Source of the DNA: Desulfovibrio sp. UBA4079 | Lineage (GTDB): Bacteria > Desulfobacterota > Desulfovibrionia > Desulfovibrionales > Desulfovibrionaceae | Length of the DNA stretch: 18,705 nt | Reading direction: 5' to 3' | NCBI GenBank assembly: GCA_002382645.1 | Contig: DFYP01000044.1 | Coordinates: forward strand, 2,143 to 20,847 | Shown: positions 7,481 through 16,048 of the stretch, piece by piece | Layout of the letters: every line of letters starts with the position of its first letter | How positions within the stretch are numbered: the stretch's first letter is position 1 | The notes under the pieces: generated by a model | The model's database searches: none | What the model saw: only the letters and a program-made list of their open reading frames with translations | Told to the model about the DNA's origin: nothing | Position numbers and translations under genes: made by a program

Positions 7481-7496
7481 CCGCCCGGCCGGGCGG
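7481..7496. repeat. Perfect 16-base GC palindrome between ligase and sialidase-like genes
   Basis: CCGCCCGGCCGGGCGG is fully self-complementary and fills most of the 31-base gap, directly before the ribosome-binding site of the sialidase-like gene. It could be a protein-binding site or, in RNA, a hairpin that limits read-through or translation. No T-tract is present. Confidence 0.5.
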
Positions 7497-7498
7497 TC

Positions 7499-8791
<1,293 letters not shown>

Positions 8792-8896
8792 GGACGCTCC
8801 TTGACGCGGGGCCTTGCCGGGCCCGGGGAATTGGGATACCCGCCTCTTCATGCAGGAAAACCGGACGCAGTTCAAGCGAGGCGGGAGGCCGGCCGG

Positions 8897-9655
8897 ATGA
8901 GCGCGAACGGGGCGGACCTCTTCGTCACGGCCCTGGCCGTGATCTTCGGCCTGGTCCTGGGCAGCTTTTCCACCTGCGTCATCCACCGCTTTCTGGCCGG
9001 GAAGTCGATCCTTTCCCCGGCCCGCTCGTTCTGCCCGTCCTGCGGCCGGAGCCTGACCTGGAGCGAGAACATCCCGGTGGTCAGCTACCTGCTCCAGCGC
9101 GGCCGCTGCCGGGGCTGCGGCAAGCCTATCGGCGCGCGCTACCTCCTGGTGGAGCTGGCCTGCGGCCTGTGGTTCGGGCTCCTGGCCTGGCGCTTCGGCC
9201 CGTCCTGGGCCCTGGTGGTCTACGCGGCCTTCGGCTGGATGTGCATCACGGCCGGGACCATCGACCTGGAGATCTTCCTCCTGCCGGACATCCTGACCCT
9301 GCCCGCGGCGGTCCTGGCCTATCCGGCCGCGGCCCTGCTTCTGGGCCGGGGCTGGCAGGAGCCGCTCATCGGCGCGCTCATCGGCGCGGGCTTTCTCTGG
9401 GTTTTGCGCTTCGTGCACATGAAGCTGCGCAAGGTCGAGGGCCTGGGCCTGGGCGACGTGAAGCTCATGTTCTCCATCGGCGCGCTCTGCGGGCCCCTGG
9501 CCCTGCCCCTGGTCTTTGTCCTGGCCGGGGTCGCGGCCCTGGCCGGGAGCCTGATCTACCTGCGGCGTCCCGATGCCGACGGGCTCAAGACCGCCGTGCC
9601 TTTCGGCCCGTTCCTGGCCCTGGGGGCCATGATCCTGCTGGTCTGGAACGGCTGA
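8897..9655 (+). CDS. pilD: Type IV prepilin peptidase / N-methyltransferase (A24 family)
   Basis: A 252-residue integral-membrane aspartyl peptidase that cleaves the leader of type IV pilins and type II secretion pseudopilins and methylates the new N-terminus. The cytoplasmic zinc-finger-like domain has two CxxC pairs (C46/C49 and C71/C74) around SENIPVVSYL. The catalytic aspartates are D123 (GTIDLEIFLLPD) and D187 in GLGLGDVKL. About seven to eight hydrophobic segments are present, as expected. GGGAGG lies eight bases before the ATG. The gene is divergent from the ligase gene across 105 bases. No pilin or secretion genes are nearby, so it appears to be an orphan serving clusters elsewhere. 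The nitroreductase gene follows after 31 bases, probably co-transcribed. Confidence 0.93.
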   Translation: MSANGADLFVTALAVIFGLVLGSFSTCVIHRFLAGKSILSPARSFCPSCGRSLTWSENIPVVSYLLQRGRCRGCGKPIGARYLLVELACGLWFGLLAWRFGPSWALVVYAAFGWMCITAGTIDLEIFLLPDILTLPAAVLAYPAAALLLGRGWQEPLIGALIGAGFLWVLRFVHMKLRKVEGLGLGDVKLMFSIGALCGPLALPLVFVLAGVAALAGSLIYLRRPDADGLKTAVPFGPFLALGAMILLVWNG

Positions 9656-9686
9656 CCGCGCCGCGATTCCTTCCGAGGAGGACCCC

Positions 9687-10607
9687 ATGGCCCTGCGCAC
9701 GGGCCGGGCCTATGACCCGGCCACGCCCCTGATCGATCCCGGGAAATGCACACTCTGCGGGCTTTGCGCCAGAATCTGCCCGGGCGGGGTCCTGGACCTG
9801 GAGGAGCAGGGCGTTGTGGTGCACCAGGAGCGCCAGTTCGGCTGCGTGGGCTGCGGTCATTGCGCCACGGTCTGCCCGGCCGGGGCCATTCTGGTCTCGG
9901 GCCGCGACCTGGAGCCCGGGGATGTTTTCGACCTGCCTCCGGCCAAGGACCGGGCCACGCACGCCCAGCTCCTGGCCCTGGTCCAGGCCCGGCGCAGCGT
10001 GCGCCATTTCAGCCCCGAGGAAGTGGCCCGGGAGGACGTGGAGCGCATCCTGGAGGCGGCCTCCACCGCGCCCATGGGCATTCCGCCCACGGACGTGGAG
10101 GTGCTCGTGATCCACGGCCGGGACAAGCTGCGGGCCCTGGCCGGGGAGATGATCCCGGCCCTGGACCGCATGTGCCGGATCATGCGGCCGCCCCTGTTCT
10201 GGCTCATGCGGCCGTTCCTGAACAAGATGACCGCCGAGGCCTTCCGGGGCTTTCTGGCCCCGGTGGTGGACCTGTACGTCAAGGAATGGGCCCAGGGCCG
10301 GGACGTCCTGTTCTATGACGCGCCCCTGGGCCTCTATTTCCACGCCGCGTCCTTTGCCGACGCGGCCGACCCCATGATCGCGGCCACCTACGCCATGCTC
10401 GCGGCCGAGTCCCTGGGCCTGGGCTCGTGCATGCTGGGATTCCCGGGCCACGCCTTGAAGCGCGACCGGGCCCTGGGCAGGAAGTACGGGGTGCCGCCGC
10501 AGAATCACCTGGGCGTGTTTCTCGTGGCCGGGCATCCGGCCGTGCGCCACCAGCGCGGGGTGCGCCGCCGCTTCAGCCGGGTGGTCTGGTCCGGGGAAGG
10601 AATCTAG
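9687..10607 (+). CDS. Nitroreductase-family protein with N-terminal 2x[4Fe-4S] ferredoxin domain
   Basis: A 306-residue cytoplasmic flavin-iron-sulfur protein. Residues 15-70 hold two ferredoxin clusters, CTLCGLCARICP (C21, C24, C27, C31) and CVGCGHCATVCP (C53, C56, C59, C63). From about residue 92 a nitroreductase-like FMN domain follows, with RRSVRHF (102-108) at the usual phosphate-contact position and AASTAPMGIPP. A large insert (about 150-225, rich in Met, Phe and Arg) precedes the C-terminal part with GLGSCMLGF. Ferredoxin-nitroreductase fusions are frequent in strict anaerobes; the electron acceptor is generally unknown. AGGAGGA lies five bases before the ATG. The stop overlaps that of the opposite GGDEF-TPR gene within the tetranucleotide CTAG. 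Confidence 0.9.
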   Translation: MALRTGRAYDPATPLIDPGKCTLCGLCARICPGGVLDLEEQGVVVHQERQFGCVGCGHCATVCPAGAILVSGRDLEPGDVFDLPPAKDRATHAQLLALVQARRSVRHFSPEEVAREDVERILEAASTAPMGIPPTDVEVLVIHGRDKLRALAGEMIPALDRMCRIMRPPLFWLMRPFLNKMTAEAFRGFLAPVVDLYVKEWAQGRDVLFYDAPLGLYFHAASFADAADPMIAATYAMLAAESLGLGSCMLGFPGHALKRDRALGRKYGVPPQNHLGVFLVAGHPAVRHQRGVRRRFSRVVWSGEGI

Positions 10608-13021
10608 GCCCGCCGCAACTCCACCTGCCGCGCCTCCTCGTCCTTGCCCTGGGCCGCCAGGGCAAGGGACAGGGTCTGCCAGTACTCCTCCTTGTCCGGA
10701 GAAAGCGCTGAGCTCTGCCGGGCCAGGACCTCGGCGATCTGCGGGTCCTCGCCCGAGTCCAGGTAGAGCCGGGCCAGGAGGTGCATGGCCTGGGCGTCGT
10801 TGTGGTTGGCCTGGAGCGCCAGGTGCAGGTATTCGCGGGCCTGCTCGGTGCGGCCGCGGGCCAGGCAGACCCGGGCCAGCAGCCGCGGGGTCAGCTTCTG
10901 GCCCTCGGGCAGCTCCGCGGCCTGGAGATAGAACTTCTCGGCCTGGGCCGGCTTGTTCTCCCGCTCGGCCAGGGTGCCCAGGCGCAGCAGGCTGAAGATG
11001 TGGCGCGGGTCCAGCTTGAGGCAGCGGCGGTAGGCCTCGCGGGCCCGCTTCAGGTCGCCCAGGCGCTGGCAGGCGCGGCCCAGGTTGAAGTGGGCCATGA
11101 TGTCCTTGGGATCAGCGGCGATGACCTGCTCGAAGTGCTGGCGGGCCTGCTCCAGGCGGCCCAGCTGGGCCAGGCAGACGCCCAGGGAGTTGCGGGCCGT
11201 GAGGTTGTTCTCGTCGGCCAGGAGCGCCAGCTTGAATTCCTCCAGGGCCCCGAAGAAGTCGCCGTCCACGAAGAGCTTGTCCGCGGCGATGTTCAGGGAC
11301 ACGGAGTCGAACAGCGCGGCCCGGGGCGGGGGCAGGAGCAGGGCGTGGTCCAGGGCCTTGCCGGCGTTTTCCAGGGCCGCGGCCCGGTCCAGGCGCAGGT
11401 AGGGGAAGCGGGCGATGCCCACGGCCAGGTTCAGGGACAGGCGCTCGGAGGCCGCGGCGCAGAGGGTCTGGAACTCGGCCAGGACCTCGGTGGGCTCGCG
11501 CTCGGGCAGGAAGTAGGCCAGGCCGCCCAGTCCGTAGCGGCCGCCCGTGGGCTGGCCGCCGAGGATCTCCGCGGCCAGTTCGGCCAGCTTGCGCACCTGG
11601 CCGTCCATGTGCTGTTGGAAATTGGCGCTGTGTTCGCCGGAGTGGTCCTGGAGCCGCAGCAGGGCCAGGCAGAAGCCCGCGGGCTTCTGGCGCGCGCGGC
11701 CGAGCCAGGCCAGGAAGTCGCGGTAGGAGTAAAGCCCGGTGAGGATGTCCTTCTGGGGCGCAGCCGCGGCGTCGCCCGAGGATTCGTTCTCGAACGGGCT
11801 CTCGCCCTCCTGGACCAGGGTCAGGCGGTCGCCGGGCTCCACGGCCCAGGCCGGGTCCGAGGTGTGCAGCACCTCGGCGAAGCTCATCTCGTCCTGGACC
11901 AGGGTGAGCACGATCTCGCCCTTGTACAGCGTGGGGTAGCTGCCCAGCAGGCGGTCGTCCTCGGTGAGCCGGGCCTCGGCGGTCTTCTGGAACTTGGGCG
12001 ACCAGACCAGGAAGCGGCGGCCCTCCTGGGCGTCCACCGAGCGGCCCAGGCTCACGGAGAGCCGGTTCAGGGGCAGGACCTCCAGGATCCGGCCGCCGGA
12101 CTTGAGGATCTCGGCGTAGGAGAACACGCGGTTGCGGCCGTGGTCCTTGGCCGTGCTCACGGCCTTGCGGGCCTTGCGCAGGAGCACCCGGGCCTGCTCG
12201 CGGTCGCCGCGCTTGAGCTGCGGGCCGGAGAGTCCCTGGGGGTAGTTGATCACGCCCAGGCTGGCCGAGACCTGGAGCCGGTCGCCGGTGAGTTCGTCGG
12301 CCACGGCCAGCTTGGCCACCTCCTCGCGGATCACCTCGGCCAGCTGGAAGCTGACCCGGGGCGTGGCGTCGGGCAGGAGCAGGGCGAAGGCGTCGTCCTG
12401 GAGTCTCGCGGCGATGACGTGCTTGGGGCAGACCCGGGCCAGGACCGCGGCCACTTCGGCCACCATGCGGTCGCCGGTGGCGTAGCCGTAGTTCTCGTTG
12501 ATCCGCTGGAAGCAGTCCAGGTCCATGAGCACCAGGCCCAGGCAGCCGGAGAAGCTCGGCAGGTCGGCGTCCAGGCGCTGGCCCGCGGCGGGCTGGAGGC
12601 AGCCCTTGATCAGGCCGATCTCCTGGGTCAGGCAGTGCAGGAAGCGGGCCCGGTTGGACAGCCCGGTGACCGGGTCGGTGATGCCCTGCTTGTAGAGCAG
12701 GAGCCGCTCCAGGGTGGCCGTGGCCAGGGCCTGGAGATAGGCCAGGGAGGTCTTGGGCGCGGGCAGCTTGACCCCGCGGGCCACGAACCAGGCCAGGAGC
12801 TGGCCGCGCAGGACCAGGGGCAGGAAGACCTCGCTGTCGGCCGCGCGGTACTCCGGCTGGATCTCGGCCCCGTCCTCGTTGGCGCGGGGGAAGAACAGGC
12901 TGTAGGAGGCGAAGGGCAGGAACTGGTGGATGGCGTCCTTGAGGGCGTGCTCGTACTCCACGAGATCCTGCCGGTCCAGGGCCCCGGGGCCCGCCGCGAA
13001 GGGGTCTTTGTAGGCGCGCAT
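10604..13021 (-). CDS. Tandem degenerate GGDEF-domain protein with C-terminal TPR repeats
   Basis: An 805-residue soluble signalling protein with no signal peptide or membrane segment. Residues 1-110 resemble a small sensory domain. A GGDEF-like domain follows (about 112-305): DPVTGLSNR (116-124), DLDCFQRIN (167-175) and HGRNRVF are well kept, but the catalytic signature reads LQDDAF (207-212) instead of GGDEF. After a spacer (310-420) a second, more eroded copy starts at DILTGLYSY (425) and reads GLGGLAYF where the signature should be. About 210 C-terminal residues form five or six TPRs (such as NSLGVCLAQLGRLEQARQHF). Neither domain is likely to make c-di-GMP, so the protein more likely binds a nucleotide or acts as a scaffold; this is inference. 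AAGGA stands about nine bases before the ATG. It is divergent from panC. Confidence 0.85.
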   Translation of the reverse strand: MRAYKDPFAAGPGALDRQDLVEYEHALKDAIHQFLPFASYSLFFPRANEDGAEIQPEYRAADSEVFLPLVLRGQLLAWFVARGVKLPAPKTSLAYLQALATATLERLLLYKQGITDPVTGLSNRARFLHCLTQEIGLIKGCLQPAAGQRLDADLPSFSGCLGLVLMDLDCFQRINENYGYATGDRMVAEVAAVLARVCPKHVIAARLQDDAFALLLPDATPRVSFQLAEVIREEVAKLAVADELTGDRLQVSASLGVINYPQGLSGPQLKRGDREQARVLLRKARKAVSTAKDHGRNRVFSYAEILKSGGRILEVLPLNRLSVSLGRSVDAQEGRRFLVWSPKFQKTAEARLTEDDRLLGSYPTLYKGEIVLTLVQDEMSFAEVLHTSDPAWAVEPGDRLTLVQEGESPFENESSGDAAAAPQKDILTGLYSYRDFLAWLGRARQKPAGFCLALLRLQDHSGEHSANFQQHMDGQVRKLAELAAEILGGQPTGGRYGLGGLAYFLPEREPTEVLAEFQTLCAAASERLSLNLAVGIARFPYLRLDRAAALENAGKALDHALLLPPPRAALFDSVSLNIAADKLFVDGDFFGALEEFKLALLADENNLTARNSLGVCLAQLGRLEQARQHFEQVIAADPKDIMAHFNLGRACQRLGDLKRAREAYRRCLKLDPRHIFSLLRLGTLAERENKPAQAEKFYLQAAELPEGQKLTPRLLARVCLARGRTEQAREYLHLALQANHNDAQAMHLLARLYLDSGEDPQIAEVLARQSSALSPDKEEYWQTLSLALAAQGKDEEARQVELRRA

Positions 13022-13037
13022 AACCCATGTCCTTATC

Positions 13038-13067
13038 TTGACAATCCTGTTTGCTCAAGGGGATTTC
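13038..13067 (+). promoter_or_regulatory. Possible promoter for panC-panD-metK
   Basis: A perfect TTGACA (13038-13043) lies in the 110-base divergent gap before panC. The -10 candidates 17-18 bases on (GGATTT or GATTTC) are poor, so only the -35 is convincing. It would leave a leader of about 60 bases. Confidence 0.3.
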
Positions 13068-13131
13068 CCGGGCCCGGTCCGGGTTCGGTGGACAAGCCCG
13101 GAAAAAGAGGTTAGCAACCCGCTGCAAGCCT

Positions 13132-13980
13132 ATGGAAATCATCCGCGAGCCCCACGCGCTTCAGAAAACCGGCCTGCTCTGGCGGGCCCAGGGACTGGTC
13201 ACCGGTCTGGTGCCGACCATGGGCTATTTCCACGAGGGCCATCTGGCGCTCATGGATTTCGCCCGGCAGCGGGCCGACCGGGTCATGGTCAGCCTGTTCG
13301 TGAACCCCACCCAGTTCGGTCCCAACGAGGACCTGAGCCGTTATCCGCGGGACTTCGAGCGTGACGCCGCGCTGGCGGAGGCCCACGGGGTGGACCTGCT
13401 GTTCGCACCCGCGCCCGGGGCCATGTACGCCCCGGACCACTCCACCTGGGTGGAGGTGCCGGAACTGGCCCGGGGGCTCTGCGGGGCCTCCCGCCCCACG
13501 CACTTCAAGGGCGTGGCCACGGTGGTGGCCAAGCTCTTCCTCCTGGCCCAGCCGTCCTTTGCCGTGTTCGGGGAAAAGGACTGGCAGCAGCTGGCCCTGA
13601 TCCGGCGCATGGTCCGGGATTTGCAATTCCCGCTGGAAGTGGTGGGACGGCCCATCGTGCGCGAGGCCGACGGCCTGGCCATGAGTTCCCGGAACGTCTT
13701 CCTGACTCCCGCGGAACGTCAGGCCGCGCCTGGCATCCGCCAGGGTCTGCTGCGGGCCGTGGAGCAGGTGAGCCAGGGCCGGCGCGACACCGCCGGAATT
13801 CTGGCGGACCTGGAGGGCTTCTTTGCCGAGCGGCTGCCCATGGCCCGCCTGGATTACGCCCGGGTGGTGGATCCCGAGTCCCTGGAGCCCCTGGACGAGG
13901 TCCGGGGGCCCGCGCTCCTGGCTGTGGCCCTGTTCATGAGCAAGGCCCGGCTTATAGACAATGTTTTGCTGGGAGTGTAA
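13132..13980 (+). CDS. panC: Pantothenate synthetase
   Basis: Cytoplasmic ATP-dependent ligase joining pantoate and beta-alanine to pantothenate, the CoA precursor. 282 residues, the usual length. PTMGYFHEGH carries the HIGH-type ATP motif, FVNPTQFGPNEDLSRYPR binds pantoate, FGEKDWQQL and MSSRN(V)FL are the conserved later motifs. The ATG at 13132 begins the standard MEIIREP start; the Shine-Dalgarno is poor (an AGAGG lies about 22 bases upstream), and an earlier in-frame ATG at 13051 would add an Arg/Lys-rich tail not seen in the family. panD starts six bases after the stop, whose product supplies the beta-alanine this enzyme uses. Confidence 0.97.
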   Translation: MEIIREPHALQKTGLLWRAQGLVTGLVPTMGYFHEGHLALMDFARQRADRVMVSLFVNPTQFGPNEDLSRYPRDFERDAALAEAHGVDLLFAPAPGAMYAPDHSTWVEVPELARGLCGASRPTHFKGVATVVAKLFLLAQPSFAVFGEKDWQQLALIRRMVRDLQFPLEVVGRPIVREADGLAMSSRNVFLTPAERQAAPGIRQGLLRAVEQVSQGRRDTAGILADLEGFFAERLPMARLDYARVVDPESLEPLDEVRGPALLAVALFMSKARLIDNVLLGV

Positions 13981-13986
13981 GGATCG

Positions 13987-14361
13987 ATGCCTTCCCGCTG
14001 CTTTTTAAGTGCGAAGATCCACGGGGCCGTGATCACCGGCGGCAACGTGGAGTACCGGGGCAGCTTGGCCGTGGACCCGGAATTGTTGCGGGCCGCGGGC
14101 ATCCTGCCTTTTGAACGGATCGACGTGTACAACCTGGACAACGGGGAGCGCTTCACGACCTACGCCATCCCCGGCGGTCCGGGTGAGATTTGTCTGAACG
14201 GTGCCGCCGCCCACAAGGGCCGGCCCGGCCAGCGCGTCATCGTGGCGGCCTATGCCTGGCTGGCCGCCGAGGAGTGGGCCGCGTTCCGTCCCAGGACCGT
14301 CCTGGTGGACCGGGAGAACCGGGCCGTGGAAGTCCTGGAGGGCCGGATCGAGGGGCCGTGA
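13987..14361 (+). CDS. panD: Aspartate 1-decarboxylase (pyruvoyl enzyme)
   Basis: Makes beta-alanine from L-aspartate for pantothenate synthesis. 124 residues, as usual for the proenzyme. The self-cleavage site is YRGS, with Gly25-Ser26: cleavage gives a beta chain and an alpha chain whose N-terminal serine becomes the pyruvoyl group. Other conserved parts are FLSAKIHGAVIT, NGERFTTYAI and ICLNGAAAHKG. The usual HRATVT is HGAVIT here and the loop after YAIP is slightly short; neither touches the cleavage site. AAGGA stands five bases before the ATG and the gene follows panC by six bases. The metK start lies 28 bases downstream, so all three genes probably share a transcript. Confidence 0.96.
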   Translation: MPSRCFLSAKIHGAVITGGNVEYRGSLAVDPELLRAAGILPFERIDVYNLDNGERFTTYAIPGGPGEICLNGAAAHKGRPGQRVIVAAYAWLAAEEWAAFRPRTVLVDRENRAVEVLEGRIEGP

Positions 14362-14389
14362 GGATCGGAATTTTCAAGGAGGAAGCTTC

Positions 14390-15559
14390 ATGATCAGACC
14401 CAAGGGCAAATATCTGTTCACCTCGGAGTCCGTGACCGAGGGCCATCCGGACAAGGTGGCCGACAAGATTTCCGACGCCGTCCTGGACGCCCTCATCGGC
14501 CAGGACCCTGAATCCCGCGTGGCCTGCGAGACCCTGGTGACCACGGGCATGGCCTTCATCGCCGGCGAGATCAGCACCACGGCCTACGCCGACCTGGCCG
14601 GGATCGTGCGCGAGACGGTCAAGGGCATCGGCTACAACAGCTCGGAGATGGGCTTCGACTGGGAGACCTGCGCGGTCATCTCCTCCATCGACAAGCAGTC
14701 CGCGGACATCGCCCAGGGCGTGGGACGCCAGAAGCCCGAAGAGCAGGGCGCGGGCGACCAGGGCATGATGTTCGGCTTCGCCACCACCGAGACCGAGGCC
14801 CTCATGCCCATGCCCATCTACCTGGCCCACAAGCTCTCGCGGCGGCTGACCTTCGCGCGCAAGGAGGGCATCCTGGACTTCCTGCGGCCCGACGGCAAGA
14901 CCCAGGTGGCCGTGGAGTACGAGGACGGCAAGCCGGTGCGCATCGACAACGTGGTGGTCTCGGCCCAGCACAACCCGAGCATCGACTACGCCGACCTGGT
15001 GGAGGCCATCAAGAAGGAAGTCATCTTCCACTCGCTGCCCCAGAACCTGCTGGACGACAAGCTCAAGGTCTACGTGAACCCCACGGGCCGGTTCGTCATC
15101 GGCGGCCCCGTGGGCGACTGCGGGCTCACCGGCCGCAAGATCATCCAGGACACCTACGGCGGCGCGGGCGCCCACGGCGGCGGCGCGTTCTCCGGCAAGG
15201 ACCCCTCCAAGGTGGACCGCTCCGGCGCGTACATGGCCCGCTACGTGGCCAAGAACGTGGTGGCCGCGGGCCTGGCCGAGGTGGCCGAGGTCCAGATCGC
15301 CTACGCCATCGGCGTGGCCGAGCCCGTGTCCGTCCTGTGCACCTCCCACGGCACCGGCCCGGTGTCCGACGACGTGCTGACCAAGGCCGTGCGCGAGGTC
15401 TTCGACCTGCGCCCGTACTTCATCATCAAGCGCCTGGACCTGAAGCGGCCGATCTACCGCGAGACCACCAACTACGGCCACTTCGGCCGGCCGCTTCCCG
15501 AGTTCAAGTGGGAGCAGACCGACGCCGTGGCCGACCTGCGCACGGCCTGCAAGCTGTAG
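14390..15559 (+). CDS. metK: S-adenosylmethionine synthetase
   Basis: Forms S-adenosylmethionine from methionine and ATP, releasing phosphate and pyrophosphate; cytoplasmic homotetramer. 389 residues, full length. Signatures: GHPDK (18-22), GAGDQGMMFG (120-129), and the phosphate-binding GGGAFSGKDPSKVDRSGAY (263-281). A strong AAGGAGG lies nine bases before the ATG at 14390. The 28-base gap to panD leaves no room for a SAM riboswitch directly upstream. The gene is closed by a strong intrinsic terminator 24 bases after its stop. Confidence 0.98.
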   Translation: MIRPKGKYLFTSESVTEGHPDKVADKISDAVLDALIGQDPESRVACETLVTTGMAFIAGEISTTAYADLAGIVRETVKGIGYNSSEMGFDWETCAVISSIDKQSADIAQGVGRQKPEEQGAGDQGMMFGFATTETEALMPMPIYLAHKLSRRLTFARKEGILDFLRPDGKTQVAVEYEDGKPVRIDNVVVSAQHNPSIDYADLVEAIKKEVIFHSLPQNLLDDKLKVYVNPTGRFVIGGPVGDCGLTGRKIIQDTYGGAGAHGGGAFSGKDPSKVDRSGAYMARYVAKNVVAAGLAEVAEVQIAYAIGVAEPVSVLCTSHGTGPVSDDVLTKAVREVFDLRPYFIIKRLDLKRPIYRETTNYGHFGRPLPEFKWEQTDAVADLRTACKL

Positions 15560-15582
15560 CGCGAACCGGTTTGACAAAAAAA

Positions 15583-15607
15583 GGCGGGACCCGGTCCCGC
15601 CTTTTTT
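15583..15607 (+). terminator. Intrinsic terminator of metK, symmetric in both directions
   Basis: GGCGGGA pairs with TCCCGCC around a 5-base loop (the outer bases extend a 19-base near-perfect palindrome). Six T follow at once, and eight A precede, so the element can also stop transcripts arriving from the right. Confidence 0.9.
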
Positions 15608-15628
15608 ATTGCCGCCGCCCGGCCCGGC

Positions 15629-15657
15629 AAAAAAAGGGGCGGCCCGAGGGCCGCCCC
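15629..15657 (-). terminator. Intrinsic terminator of the PII (glnK) gene
   Basis: On the minus strand GGGGCGGCC pairs with GGCCGCCCC over nine bases around a CTCG loop, followed by seven T. It lies 25 bases after the PII stop codon. Confidence 0.9.
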
Positions 15658-15682
15658 ATATCTGCACAGGATGCGTATGCCG

Positions 15683-16015
15683 CTACAGGATGCCGTCCTC
15701 GCCGGTGCGGATGCGCAGGGCCTTGGCCAGCTCCACGACGAAGACCACGCCGTCGCCCTCCTTGCCGGTGTGAGCGCCCTTCTTGATGGCCTCGATGGCC
15801 TTGTCCAGGAAGTCGTCGTTCACGCCGATCTCCAGGCGGACCTTCTTGAGCAGGTTCACTTCCATGACCACGCCGCGGTAGGTCTCGGTGAAGCCCTTCT
15901 GGCGGCCGGCGCCCAACACGTTGGTCACGGACAGGGAGTAGATTTCCTTGGCGTACAATTCCTGCTTCACCGCGTTCAGGCGGTCGGGCCGGATGTAGGC
16001 TACGATCAGCTTCAT
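15683..16015 (-). CDS. glnK: PII nitrogen regulatory protein lacking the uridylylation tyrosine
   Basis: A 110-residue PII signal protein, a cytoplasmic trimer that binds ATP/ADP and 2-oxoglutarate. Next to an amt gene it typically docks onto the Amt trimer with its T-loop and blocks ammonium uptake, hence the glnK name. GRQKGFTETYRG leads into the T-loop, GKEGDGVVFV is the B-loop region and RIRTGE the C-loop. Position 51, tyrosine in E. coli GlnB/GlnK, is methionine here (RGVVM), so GlnD-type uridylylation at that site is not possible. AAGGAGG lies eight bases before the ATG. It follows amt by 33 bases and ends in a strong terminator. Composition and codon use match the bacterial part of the window. 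Confidence 0.95.
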   Translation of the reverse strand: MKLIVAYIRPDRLNAVKQELYAKEIYSLSVTNVLGAGRQKGFTETYRGVVMEVNLLKKVRLEIGVNDDFLDKAIEAIKKGAHTGKEGDGVVFVVELAKALRIRTGEDGIL

Positions 16016-16048
16016 TGCTTGTTTCCTCCTTGGATTGCTGGCGCCCGG

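Noticed and set aside
8792..9700. Extension of the PaaK-family gene upstream of 8791
   Set aside because: The extra sequence is antisense to the prepilin peptidase gene and low in complexity, whereas the ATG at 8791 has a good ribosome-binding site and the family's usual start.
10781..13114. Long plus-strand open frame opposite the GGDEF-TPR gene
   Set aside because: Gly/Leu/Gln/Val-rich shadow without domains; the minus strand has recognisable GGDEF and TPR motifs.
14362..14389. SAM riboswitch before metK
   Set aside because: Only 28 bases separate panD and metK, too few for any known SAM aptamer with an expression platform.
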